Under the pieces are notes generated by a model. That model made no database searches and was not told the origin of the DNA. It worked only from the letters and a program-made list of their open reading frames with translations. DNA of 64,000 bases from Streptomyces tropicalis. Its GTDB lineage: Bacteria > Actinomycetota > Actinomycetes > Streptomycetales > Streptomycetaceae. Below, piece by piece: positions 41,123 to 48,953 of the stretch. Made by a program: the position numbers and the translations under genes. Within the stretch, counting starts at the first letter, position 1; each line of letters begins with the position of its first letter. The stretch is from NCBI RefSeq assembly GCF_029269835.1, contig NZ_JARJBB010000021.1, positions 1 through 64,000 on the forward strand. The letters are read 5' to 3'.

Positions 41123-41515
41123 TCAGTGCTCGCCGAAGAGTTCCAGCAGTTCCGTGCGGGCGAACATGCGGGCCGTGTCGACGGCCGACGGCGTGCCCGC
41201 GTGGGGGTCCGCGCCGGCTTCCAGGAGCGCCTTGATGACGTCCTGCTCGTCCTTGAAGACCGCTCCGGCGAGGGGGGTCTGCCCCCGGTCGTTGACGCGG
41301 TCGGCGTCGGCGCCGCGGGCCAGGAGGGCGCGGACCGCGTCGGCGTGGCCGTGGTAGGCGGCGAGCATCACGAGGCAGTCGCCGCGGTCGTTGGTCAGGC
41401 CGGCCGGGACGCCCGCGTCCACGTAGGCCACGAGTGCCTCGGTCCGGCCCCGGCGGGCCAGATCGAAGACCTTCGTCGCCAGCTCCACGACCTCGGGGTC
41501 GGGGGCTTCACTCAT
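41123..41515 (-). CDS. Ankyrin-repeat protein
   Basis: This 130-residue protein consists almost entirely of ankyrin repeats. DRGDCLVMLAAYHGHADAVR followed by ALLARGADADR, and DRGQTPLAGAVFKDEQDVIK followed by ALLEAGADPH, are two full units. A partial unit lies on each side. Ankyrin repeats mediate protein contacts; small stand-alone forms are common in Streptomyces and have no assigned function. ATG at 41515. It is divergent from smeA across 339 bases. Confidence 0.88.
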   Translation of the reverse strand: MSEAPDPEVVELATKVFDLARRGRTEALVAYVDAGVPAGLTNDRGDCLVMLAAYHGHADAVRALLARGADADRVNDRGQTPLAGAVFKDEQDVIKALLEAGADPHAGTPSAVDTARMFARTELLELFGEH

Positions 41516-41854
41516 CGGCCGGACCGCCTCTCACTGCGAGCGCTGGGACCGGTCGTCCGTGGGTCCGGACGCCGGGGTCTTGAGGGGAGCAAGCGTACGG
41601 CGCGAGCGGTGCGCGTCCGTACGGGTGAACCGCCAGCGTACTGGCTCGTGCGGCACATGCCGCAGGGCGGCCGAGGTAGAGATCATGACAGACACGGGCT
41701 GCCGGACGGCTGCCGTCGCGCGGACCCCACCGGGTCCACCGGACGGGTTAAATCAGGCGAAATTCACCCGTTTGCACCTTTTATCCTATAGATACATGCT
41801 GTGATGATGGAAGAACTCAGGGTGACTGTCCCCTCTGACACCGGGAGCCCTCAC
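41516..41854. promoter_or_regulatory. Divergent promoter region upstream of smeA
   Basis: These 339 bases separate the ankyrin gene from smeA. The last 110 bases are unusually A+T-rich (TTTTATCCTATAGATACAT at 41779-41797). They contain an imperfect 29-bp inverted repeat, ACGGGTTAAAT-N7-AATTCACCCGT (41743-41771, nine of eleven pairs). No canonical WhiG promoter (TAAA-N15-GCCGATAA) was seen. Confidence 0.55.
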
Positions 41855-42049
41855 ATGATCCTCTCCATCTCCGGCGTGGTGCTGCTCGGCACCGTCGTCT
41901 TCATCTTCTTCCGCAAGGACGGACTGAAGCCCTCGCACGCGTGCACGTCGATGCTGTTCGGCTTCTACCTGTCCAGCACGGCCATCGCCCCGAGCATCAA
42001 GGCGGGCGGCGAGAGCCTGGCCAGCCTGCTCGGCGGCATGAGGTTCTGA
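41855..42049 (+). CDS. smeA: Small sporulation membrane protein SmeA
   Basis: This 64-residue protein has two hydrophobic segments (MILSISGVVLLGTVVFIFF and ACTSMLFGFYLSSTAIAPSI) joined by RKDGLKPSH and ending LLGGMRF. Its size, topology and place directly before a SpoIIIE/FtsK-like gene match SmeA of S. coelicolor. There it localises to sporulation septa and targets SffA. ATG at 41855 has GGGAG upstream; in-frame upstream ATGs from 41801 would add a polar leader and are less likely. The smeA-sffA operon is reported as sporulation-specific. Recognition is by recall of the pair, with good confidence. Confidence 0.88.
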   Translation: MILSISGVVLLGTVVFIFFRKDGLKPSHACTSMLFGFYLSSTAIAPSIKAGGESLASLLGGMRF

Positions 42050-42089
42050 CGCCTCCCGTCCCGCCCGCCCGCACACCCAGGAGGCAGCA

Positions 42090-43670
42090 GTGGCCCGGCG
42101 CCCCCTCCCCCGCATTCTCAGCACAGGCAGCGCCCAGCTCGCCCGGAGCCGTGAGCTGGCCCGGACGGCGGCCGACGGGGCCACCGACGTCCTCCATCCG
42201 CTCATCACCCTCACGCGTGGTCTGCGCCGGCTGGCCTCCGCCGGACGGCGCAGATGGGCGGACACCCCCAAGGACCGGCGGGGGCCAGTGCTGTTCCTGG
42301 TCGCCTCGGTGATCCTCGTGGTGGCACTGGTGCCGTACGGCCCCCTGCTCGCCGCCGCCGTCCTGATGGGCGCGGCCGCCTGGCACGGACGCGACCGCGC
42401 CGCCCCGGAGCCGGACGGCCCCGACGAGTCCCACGTCGAGCGGCTGCGGTCGCTGTTCGAGGCCCTGGTCCCGTACTTCGCCGCCGCCGAGGACCCGGCG
42501 CCGCTCTACGCCCACGGCGGCGAGTGGGAGAAGGCGTTCCCGTCCTACGAGTTCGACGACACGGGCCGGCTGTCCCGCCTGCTGGTCCGCTACCCTGCGT
42601 ACTTCACCGACGGCGAGCCCGAGTCCCGGTCCCGGATCGAGCAGCTGCTGACCGCGAAGTGCGGGCGCGGCCGCGAGTACCTCTTCGCCTGGCACGAGGA
42701 GAGCAACGAGCTGGCGGTGACCGTCCTCGCCCCGCTGCCGACCGACATCGCCGCCCAGCGGTTCGTCACCGCGCCGGGCGAGACGGTGCTCGGCTTCACG
42801 GACCCGCACGAGGTGCAGCGCACGCTCCCCCTCACCTACGGCGAGGAGCAGCGCGACGTGCCGCCCGTCGTCTGGCGGACCGGGCTGCGCTCCACCGAGC
42901 CGCACCTGCTGGCGATGGGCCAGCCCGGTAGCGGCACCTCCACCCTCCTGCGGTCCGTCGCGCTCCAGGCGCTCCGGCACGGCGACGTGCTCGTCGTCGA
43001 CGGCGGCGGCACCGGCGAGTACACCTGCCTGACCGGCCGGGACGGCGTGCTGGCGGTCGAGTGCGGGCTGGCCGGGGTGCTGGCCAGCCTGGAGTGGGCC
43101 GCGACCGAGACCGAGCGGCGGCTGCTCTCCGTCAACCGGGCCCGCCAGGCCGGCCATCCACCGCCGGAGGACACCAAACGGCCGCTGTGGCTGCTGCTCG
43201 ACCGGCCCACCGCCTTCACGCATCTGGCCGGGGCGGACGGCCGCAAGGACCCGCAGGCGCTGCTCCAGGTACCGCTGCGCCACGGCCGCGCGGTCGGCGT
43301 CACGGTCGTGGTGGCCGACCAGTTCGACCACGCGGACGCGCTCGGCGAGGCGGTGCGGCAGCACACCCGCGCGCGGGTGGTGCTCGGCCCCGCCACGGCC
43401 GAGCAGCTCAAGGCGGTCCTGGGCGCTCCGCCGCACACGACGCCCCTCTCCGCGGTCCCGCCGGGGCGGGGCTACGCCCGGCTGGGCACGGGCGCCGTGC
43501 ACCGCCTCCAGGTCCCCGCGACCCCCGACCCGTACGACGACGCGACGAGCGACGCGCATCGGCAGGCCGTGCTGGACCTGCTGCCGCCGCGGACGACGCC
43601 GGCCGACGGGGAGACGGTGCCCGAGCCCGCGGTGGACATGACGAAGACGGCGGTTCCGGAGCCCTCGTAG
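42090..43670 (+). CDS. sffA: SpoIIIE/FtsK-like DNA translocase-related protein SffA
   Basis: This 526-residue protein has a basic N-terminal region, two close membrane segments around residues 70-100 (PVLFLVASVILVVALVPYG, LLAAAVLMGAAAW) and a FtsK/SpoIIIE-like ATPase domain. The P-loop region reads GQPGSGTSTLL (277-287): the Walker A lysine is replaced by Thr283. The Walker B region reads PLWLLLDRP. In S. coelicolor SffA is recruited to sporulation septa by SmeA and affects chromosome segregation in spores. GTG at 42090 follows CAGGAGG. Whether it can hydrolyse ATP is open. It ends at a strong terminator. Confidence 0.88.
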   Translation: MARRPLPRILSTGSAQLARSRELARTAADGATDVLHPLITLTRGLRRLASAGRRRWADTPKDRRGPVLFLVASVILVVALVPYGPLLAAAVLMGAAAWHGRDRAAPEPDGPDESHVERLRSLFEALVPYFAAAEDPAPLYAHGGEWEKAFPSYEFDDTGRLSRLLVRYPAYFTDGEPESRSRIEQLLTAKCGRGREYLFAWHEESNELAVTVLAPLPTDIAAQRFVTAPGETVLGFTDPHEVQRTLPLTYGEEQRDVPPVVWRTGLRSTEPHLLAMGQPGSGTSTLLRSVALQALRHGDVLVVDGGGTGEYTCLTGRDGVLAVECGLAGVLASLEWAATETERRLLSVNRARQAGHPPPEDTKRPLWLLLDRPTAFTHLAGADGRKDPQALLQVPLRHGRAVGVTVVVADQFDHADALGEAVRQHTRARVVLGPATAEQLKAVLGAPPHTTPLSAVPPGRGYARLGTGAVHRLQVPATPDPYDDATSDAHRQAVLDLLPPRTTPADGETVPEPAVDMTKTAVPEPS

Positions 43671-43686
43671 GCCCTGCCCCGCCGGT

Positions 43687-43726
43687 GCGCCCGGCCGGGC
43701 CCCCGTCCCGGGGTCCGGCCGGGCGC
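43687..43726. terminator. Bidirectional terminator between sffA and the MocR gene
   Basis: Arms GCGCCCGGCCGG (43687-43698) and CCGGCCGGGCGC (43715-43726) pair perfectly, with a nested CCCC/GGGG stem inside. It sits between the convergent sffA and MocR-type genes. Confidence 0.8.
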
Positions 43727-43733
43727 GCCGGTG

Positions 43734-45233
43734 TCAGGCCACGAAGGTGCGGGGTGTCTCACCGCCGCCGGACAGTCCGCTCTCCACCAGCCGGGAGGCC
43801 GCCGCCAGCCGGACCGCCGCCTCGTCGGCCACCGCTCCCCCGACGGTGAACGGCAGGCGCACGTACCCCTCGAAGGCGCCGTCGACACCGAAGCGCGGGC
43901 CGGACGGGACGCGCACCCCGACCCGCTCGCCCGCCTCGGCGAGCCGCGAGCCGGACAGGCCGCCGGTGCGCACCCACAGGGTGAGTCCGCCGGCGGGCAC
44001 CTCGAACTGCCAGTCGGGCAGCTCCCGCCGCACGGCCGCGACCAGCGCGTCCCGGTTCTCCCGGGCCTGCTCGCGGCGGATCCGCACCGCCTCCTCCCAG
44101 CCGCCGGTGCTGAAGAGCCAGTTGACGGCGAGCTGTTCCAGGACGGGGGTGCCGAGGTCGGCGTAGGCCCGCGCGGCGACGAGGCTGCGGATCACGTCGG
44201 GGGCCGCCCGGACCCAGCCGATGCGCATGCCGGCCCAGAAGGCCTTGCTGGCCGATCCGACCGTGATGACCGTGGACCCGGCGGGGTCGAACCCGCACAC
44301 CGGCCCCGGCATCCGCAGCTCCGGGTCCAGGTGCAGCTCGCTCATGGTCTCGTCGACGACGAGCACGGTCCCCGCCGAGCGGGCCGCTTCGACCAGGCGG
44401 CGCCGCTGGTCCTCGTCGGCGAGCGCGCCGGTCGGGTTGTGGAAGTCGGCGACGACGTAGGCGAGCCGGGGCGCGGCCTCGCGCAGCACCTGGCGCCAGC
44501 GGTCGAGATCCCAGCCGCCGAGGCCCTCGGCCATTGCCACCGGCACCAGCCGGGCGCCCGCCTCCCGCATCAGCTGGAGGATGTTGGCGTAGCTCGGCGA
44601 CTCCACGGCGATGCGCTCGCCGCGGCCGCCGAACAGATGGCAGATGGCGTCGATGGCGCCCATGGCCCCGGTGGTGACCATGATCTGCTCGGGCATGGTG
44701 GGGATGCCCCGGGCGGTGTACCGCTCGGCGATCATCGCCCGCAGCGCGGGCAGTCCGGCCGGATAGTCGCCGTGGGTGTGGGCGTACGGCGGCAGTTCCT
44801 CCAGGGCGCCCTGGACGGCCCGGGTGAGCCAGGGCTCCGGGGCCGGGAGGGCGGCGCAGCCGAGGTCGATCACCGAGCCCAGCGCCTCCGGCGGGAGCGG
44901 TTCGAGGCCCCGCGCGGGCAGCGGGTTGCCCGCCGGCACCGCGGTCCAGCTGCCCGCCCCGCGCCGGGACTCCAGGAAGCCCTCGGTGCGCAGCGCCTCG
45001 TAGGCGGCGGCGACGGTGGTGCGGCTGACGGACAGGGCGACGGCCAGCTCCCGCTCGGCGGGCAGCCGGGCCGCCACCGGCACCCGGCCCTCGAGCACCA
45101 GGAGCCGGATCCCGTCGGCCAGCGCACGGTAGGCGGGAGGGCGGCGGGCCCCGGGGCCCGCCGGGCGGTCCTGCTGCGAGTTGAGCAGCCGCGCGAGCTG
45201 GGTGGCACCCATCGCCGAGGTCCACTGCCCCAT
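43734..45233 (-). CDS. MocR-type transcriptional regulator (GntR winged helix + aminotransferase domain)
   Basis: This 499-residue MocR protein has an N-terminal GntR winged helix (about 45-110, with ALSVSRTTVAAAYEALRTEG). A linker leads to a fold-type I PLP aminotransferase domain with YVVADFHNPTGAL, DETMSEL and SASKAFWAGMRIGWV, where the Lys is the PLP-binding residue. Such proteins sense PLP or amino acids. ATG at 45233 (MGQWTSAMGATQ) is supported by AAGGTGG about ten bases upstream. It is divergent from a YczE-like membrane-protein gene 101 bases away, a pairing seen widely, so that gene is its likely target. Confidence 0.92.
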   Translation of the reverse strand: MGQWTSAMGATQLARLLNSQQDRPAGPGARRPPAYRALADGIRLLVLEGRVPVAARLPAERELAVALSVSRTTVAAAYEALRTEGFLESRRGAGSWTAVPAGNPLPARGLEPLPPEALGSVIDLGCAALPAPEPWLTRAVQGALEELPPYAHTHGDYPAGLPALRAMIAERYTARGIPTMPEQIMVTTGAMGAIDAICHLFGGRGERIAVESPSYANILQLMREAGARLVPVAMAEGLGGWDLDRWRQVLREAAPRLAYVVADFHNPTGALADEDQRRRLVEAARSAGTVLVVDETMSELHLDPELRMPGPVCGFDPAGSTVITVGSASKAFWAGMRIGWVRAAPDVIRSLVAARAYADLGTPVLEQLAVNWLFSTGGWEEAVRIRREQARENRDALVAAVRRELPDWQFEVPAGGLTLWVRTGGLSGSRLAEAGERVGVRVPSGPRFGVDGAFEGYVRLPFTVGGAVADEAAVRLAAASRLVESGLSGGGETPRTFVA

Positions 45234-45334
45234 GTCTACCAGTCCACCTTCCCCGAATTGGCCCTGGATGGCTTCTCGCCTCAAGCCACAGAGTGTCATG
45301 CACCAGGCCACTACCACCACCCAGGGGGCTCACT

Positions 45335-46006
45335 GTGTCCATACGGCACCGGTTCGACAGGCTCGGCCGGCTCGGTCCACGGCTGATCCGGCTCTACGCG
45401 GGCCTCTCGCTGTACGGCGCCAGCTCCGCCCTGCTCGTCGCGGCGGGTCTCGGCCTGGGGCCGTGGAACGTCCTGCACCAGGGCCTGGCCGAGCTGACCG
45501 GCCTGACGATCGGCACGGTGTCGATCGTGGTGGGGGCGGCGGTGCTGCTGCTGTGGATCCCGCTGCGCCAGCGGCCGGGCCTCGGCACGGTGTCGAACGT
45601 CCTGGTGGTCGGCCTCGCGATGGACGGCACCCTCGCCCTGCTGCCGGCGGTGCACTCCCTGCTCGTGCGGGTGCCCCTGCTCGCGGCGGGCGTGGTCCTC
45701 AACGGCGCGGCCACCGGCCTCTACATCGGCGCGCGCCTCGGCCCGGGCCCCCGGGACGGCCTGATGACCGGGCTGCACCGGCGCACCGGGCACTCGATCC
45801 GCCTGATGCGCACCGCCCTGGAGGTCGCGGTGGTCTCCGTCGGCTTCACGCTCGGCGGCACCGTCGGGATCGGCACGGTGCTCTACGCGGTCGCCATCGG
45901 CCCGCTGGCCCAGTTCTTCCTGCGGGTGTTCGACGTCCCGGCGGCATCCGAGGGCAGCACCGTCGTTGCCACCGGGACACCCGCCCGGGCGATACTGCGT
46001 CGGTGA
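45335..46006 (+). CDS. YczE-like integral membrane protein
   Basis: This 223-residue protein has about five membrane segments. The YczE/YyaS family features are visible: RLYAGLSLYGASSALLVAAG, GPWNVLHQGL, then LTIGTVSIVVGAAVLLLWIP and GLYIGARLGPGPRDGLMTGL. Transport role unproven; a link to amino acid, vitamin B6 or peptide handling is suspected because MocR regulators often sit beside it. GTG at 45335 follows CCAGGGGG. The stop overlaps the next start (GTGA), so it is co-translated with the phosphodiesterase gene. Confidence 0.85.
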   Translation: MSIRHRFDRLGRLGPRLIRLYAGLSLYGASSALLVAAGLGLGPWNVLHQGLAELTGLTIGTVSIVVGAAVLLLWIPLRQRPGLGTVSNVLVVGLAMDGTLALLPAVHSLLVRVPLLAAGVVLNGAATGLYIGARLGPGPRDGLMTGLHRRTGHSIRLMRTALEVAVVSVGFTLGGTVGIGTVLYAVAIGPLAQFFLRVFDVPAASEGSTVVATGTPARAILRR

Positions 46007-46770
46007 GCACCCTCGTACGCCACCCCTACCTGGACCATCCGGGCCCGCTGGCCTTCGCCCACCGCGGCGGGGCCGCCGACGGACTCGAGAACACCGCGGC
46101 GCAGTTCCGCCGCGCGCTCGCGCTGGGCTACCGCTACCTGGAGACCGACGTGCACGCGACGGCGGACGGCCGGCTCGTCGCCTTCCACGATCCGACCCTG
46201 GACCGGGTGACCGACGGCGCGGGCCGGATCGCGGACCTGCCGTGGGAGACCGTGGCGCAGGCCCGCGTCGGCGGCCGGGAGCCGGTGCCGCTCCTCGAGG
46301 AACTGCTGGAGACCTTCCCCGGCGCGCGCTGGAACGTGGACGTGAAGGCGGAGCCCGCGCTCCGGCCGCTGCTGGAGCTGATCGAGCGGGCGGACGCGTG
46401 GGACCGGGTCTGCGTCGGCTCGTTCTCCGAGGCGCGCGTGGCCCGGGCGCAGCGGCTGGCCGGCCCCCGCCTGGCCACCTCGTACGGCGTGCGCGGGGTG
46501 CTGGGGCTGCGGCTGCGCTCCTGGGGGCTGCCCGTCGCGGCGCGCCGCTCGGCCGTCGCCGCGCAGGTCCCGGTCGCGCAGTCCGGGGTCCCGGTGGTGG
46601 ACGCGCGGTTCGTGCGCGCCGCCCATGCGCGGGGACTGCAGGTGCACGTCTGGACGGTCAACGAGCCCGAACCGATGCACCGGCTCCTGGACCTCGGGGT
46701 CGATGGCATCATGACCGACCACATCGACACGTTGCGCGCGGTGCTCCAGCAGCGGGGCGTCTGGGCCTGA
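46003..46770 (+). CDS. Glycerophosphodiester phosphodiesterase
   Basis: This 255-residue GDPD TIM-barrel enzyme hydrolyses glycerophosphodiesters to glycerol-3-phosphate and an alcohol. The motifs AFAHRGGAADGLENT (catalytic His and metal Glu), YLETDVHATADGRLVAFHDP (metal Asp and second His), WNVDVKAEP and VWTVNEPEPMHRLLDLGVDG are all present. No signal peptide, so it acts in the cytoplasm. GTG at 46003 overlaps the YczE-like stop. The following transporter gene begins 53 bases later and may belong to the same transcript. Confidence 0.93.
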   Translation: MSTLVRHPYLDHPGPLAFAHRGGAADGLENTAAQFRRALALGYRYLETDVHATADGRLVAFHDPTLDRVTDGAGRIADLPWETVAQARVGGREPVPLLEELLETFPGARWNVDVKAEPALRPLLELIERADAWDRVCVGSFSEARVARAQRLAGPRLATSYGVRGVLGLRLRSWGLPVAARRSAVAAQVPVAQSGVPVVDARFVRAAHARGLQVHVWTVNEPEPMHRLLDLGVDGIMTDHIDTLRAVLQQRGVWA

Positions 46771-46823
46771 GGCCAGGCCCCGGCCGGCGGCGGGCGCACT
46801 CAGGCGGGGAAGAGGGGGCACGG

Positions 46824-48170
46824 GTGGGCACCGGCACCGTGCGGGCACAGGGGGCGGACGAGGCCGCCGAGCGGCGGCGCGAGCAGCGCGGCTGGTACTT
46901 CTACGACTGGGCGTGCTCGGTCTACTCCACGAGCGTGCTGACGGTGTTCCTCGGCCCCTACCTCACCTCGGTGGCCGAGTCGGCGGCGGACCCGGAGGGG
47001 TTCGTGCACCCGCTGGGCGTCCCGGTGCGGGCGGGGTCGTTCTTCGCGTACTGCGTCTCGGCGTCCGTGGTGCTGGCGATCGTCCTGATGCCGGTCGCCG
47101 GCGCGGCGGCCGACCGCACCGGCCGGCGCAAGCCGCTGCTGGCGGCCGCCGCGTACACCGGCGCCACCGCGACCACCGGCCTGTTCCTCCTGGACGGGCA
47201 CCGCTACCTGCTGGGCGGCGCCCTGCTGATCGTCGCCAACGCCTCCGTGGCCGTGTCGATGGTGCTCTACAACTCCTACCTCCCGCAGATCGCCCCGCCC
47301 GAGGAGCGCGACGCGGTGTCCTCCCGCGGCTGGGCCTTCGGCTACGCCGCCGGGTCCCTGGTGCTGGTCGGCGACCTGGTGCTGTTCACCGCGCACGACT
47401 CCTTCGGGCTCACGGAGGGAGAGGCGGTGCGGATCTGCCTCGCCTCGGCCGGTCTGTGGTGGGGGGCCTTCACGCTCGTGCCGCTGCGGCGGCTGAGGGA
47501 CCGGCTCCGGACGCCCGCGGCGGCCCCGGCGCACGGCTGGCGGCAACTGGCGGCGACCCTGCGCGACATGCGGGGCAAGCCGCTGACCCTGGCGTTCCTG
47601 CTCGCCTACCTCGTCTACAACGACGGCATCCAGACGGTGATCTCCCAGGCGTCGGTCTACGGCTCCGAGGAGCTGGGCCTGAGCCAGTCGACCCTCATCG
47701 CGGCGGTGCTGATGGTGCAGGTGCTGGCGGTGGCGGGGGCGCTCGGGATGGGCCGGCTGGCCCGTCGGTACGGGGCGCAGCGCACGGTCCTGGGATCGCT
47801 GGTCGCCTGGACGCTCACCCTGGGCGCCGGATACTTCCTGCCCGCCGGGGCGCCGGTGGGGTTCTTCGCACTGGCCGCCTGCATCGGGCTGGTCCTCGGC
47901 GGCAGCCAGGCGCTCTCCCGCTCGCTGTTCTCGCACATGGTCCCGCCCGGCAAGGAGGCCGAGTACTTCTCCGCGTACGAGATGAGCGACCGGGGCATGA
48001 GCTGGCTCGGGCCGCTGCTGTTCGGCCTCACCTATCAGGTGACGGGCAGCTATCGTGACGCGATCATCTCTTTGGTGGTCTTCTTCGCCGTCGGATTCGT
48101 CCTGCTCGCCCGGGTTCCGGTACGGCGTGCGATCGGCGACGCGGGGAATCCGGTCCCTGATCGGATTTAG
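46824..48170 (+). CDS. UMF1/Atg22-like MFS transporter
   Basis: This 448-residue transporter has about twelve membrane segments. The family start RGWYFYDWACSVYSTSVLTV is characteristic of the UMF1 group related to yeast vacuolar Atg22. The loop AAADRTGRRKPLLA and NDGIQTVISQASVYG in the second half also fit, as do SHMVPPGKEAEYFSAYEMSD and RGMSWLGPLLFGL. Substrates of bacterial members are unknown; amino-acid efflux is suggested by the yeast homologue. GTG at 46824 follows AGAGGGGG. Confidence 0.88.
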   Translation: MGTGTVRAQGADEAAERRREQRGWYFYDWACSVYSTSVLTVFLGPYLTSVAESAADPEGFVHPLGVPVRAGSFFAYCVSASVVLAIVLMPVAGAAADRTGRRKPLLAAAAYTGATATTGLFLLDGHRYLLGGALLIVANASVAVSMVLYNSYLPQIAPPEERDAVSSRGWAFGYAAGSLVLVGDLVLFTAHDSFGLTEGEAVRICLASAGLWWGAFTLVPLRRLRDRLRTPAAAPAHGWRQLAATLRDMRGKPLTLAFLLAYLVYNDGIQTVISQASVYGSEELGLSQSTLIAAVLMVQVLAVAGALGMGRLARRYGAQRTVLGSLVAWTLTLGAGYFLPAGAPVGFFALAACIGLVLGGSQALSRSLFSHMVPPGKEAEYFSAYEMSDRGMSWLGPLLFGLTYQVTGSYRDAIISLVVFFAVGFVLLARVPVRRAIGDAGNPVPDRI

Positions 48171-48256
48171 CACTCGAGACGAAAGGGCGGTAGTGTACGC
48201 GTTTGGCCCGCCAGGCGTACCGTTACTGCGCGTCAAAGATGCCGAAACGCTGGGTG

Positions 48257-48274
48257 ACATCTACTAGTAGATGT
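48257..48274. promoter_or_regulatory. Perfect 18-bp palindrome upstream of rbpA
   Basis: ACATCTACTAGTAGATGT is a perfect palindrome flanked on both sides by GTGACA-like repeats (GGTGACA before, GTGACAAA after). It lies 87 bases after the transporter stop and 176 bases before rbpA. It is a good candidate operator; the cognate protein is unknown to me. Confidence 0.6.
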
Positions 48275-48362
48275 GACAAACCGGGCGCCGGTGGGTACTG
48301 CACTGGTTGACAAGGCTGCGGCTACGACGGCGACGCATGGCCCGGAACGGGACTTCGGGACG

Positions 48363-48388
48363 GGAATCTTTACCGCCGACCGGACGTT
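48363..48388 (+). promoter_or_regulatory. Sigma-R promoter of rbpA
   Basis: GGAAT (48363-48367) and GTT (48386-48388) are separated by exactly 18 bases, the consensus of the thiol-stress sigma factor SigR. rbpA is an established SigR target in S. coelicolor. The -10 lies about 60 bases before the rbpA start codon. Confidence 0.88.
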
Positions 48389-48449
48389 GACCGGATGACG
48401 ACGACAGCGACACCTGTCCTGTGGGCGACAAGCCCGGGAGGCACGATTC

Positions 48450-48824
48450 ATGAGTGAGCGAGCTCTTCGCGGCACGCGCCTCGTGGTGACCAGCTACGAG
48501 ACCGACCGCGGTATCGACCTGGCTCCACGCCAGGCCGTGGAGTACGCATGCGAGAAGGGGCACCGCTTCGAGATGCCCTTCTCGGTCGAGGCGGAGATCC
48601 CGCCGGAGTGGGAGTGCAAGGTCTGTGGGGCCCCGGCGCTTCTGGTGGACGGCGACGGCCCTGAGGAGAAGAAGGGCAAGCCCGCGCGTACCCACTGGGA
48701 CATGCTGATGGAGCGGCGCACCCGCGAGGAACTCGAGGAAGTCCTCGAGGAGCGCCTGGCGGTGCTGCGCTCCGGCGCGATGAACATCGCCGTCCATCCC
48801 CGGGACAGCCGCAAGTCGGCCTAG
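48450..48824 (+). CDS. rbpA: RNA polymerase-binding protein RbpA
   Basis: This 124-residue actinobacterial transcription activator binds RNA polymerase and group 1/2 sigma factors and stabilises the open complex. The zinc-binding residues Cys34, His38, Cys56 and Cys59 are all present (ACEKGH and ECKVCG). The C-terminal sigma-interaction domain is recognisable in RTHWDMLMERRTREELEEVL. ATG at 48450 follows GGGAGG. It has its own SigR-type promoter and possibly a further upstream promoter near the 18-bp palindrome. It ends at a perfect 19-bp terminator stem. Confidence 0.97.
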   Translation: MSERALRGTRLVVTSYETDRGIDLAPRQAVEYACEKGHRFEMPFSVEAEIPPEWECKVCGAPALLVDGDGPEEKKGKPARTHWDMLMERRTREELEEVLEERLAVLRSGAMNIAVHPRDSRKSA

Positions 48825-48859
48825 CCCCGGAGGGGCGGCCGGTCCGCCGCACGCCCCAT

Positions 48860-48902
48860 GACCGCGGGCGCCGTACGTGCACGACGTACGGCGCCCGCGG
48901 TC
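48860..48902. terminator. Perfect 19-bp terminator between rbpA and the fxsA-like gene
   Basis: The left arm 48860-48878 (GACCGCGGGCGCCGTACGT) and right arm 48884-48902 pair completely around the loop GCACG and are followed by TTTG. It lies in a convergent gap, so it should stop both transcripts. Confidence 0.92.
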
Positions 48903-48953
48903 TTTGCGTGTGCCGGGAGAGCGCCGCCGGAGCCCGGTGGGTGGCACCGGCCG

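Noticed and set aside
41749..41775. TAAA before smeA as a WhiG promoter
   Set aside because: The sequence 15 bases downstream (CCGTTTGC) does not match GCCGATAA.
48307..48335. TTGACA at 48307-48312 as a vegetative promoter for rbpA
   Set aside because: No acceptable -10 box lies 16-19 bases downstream; the SigR promoter further down is much better.
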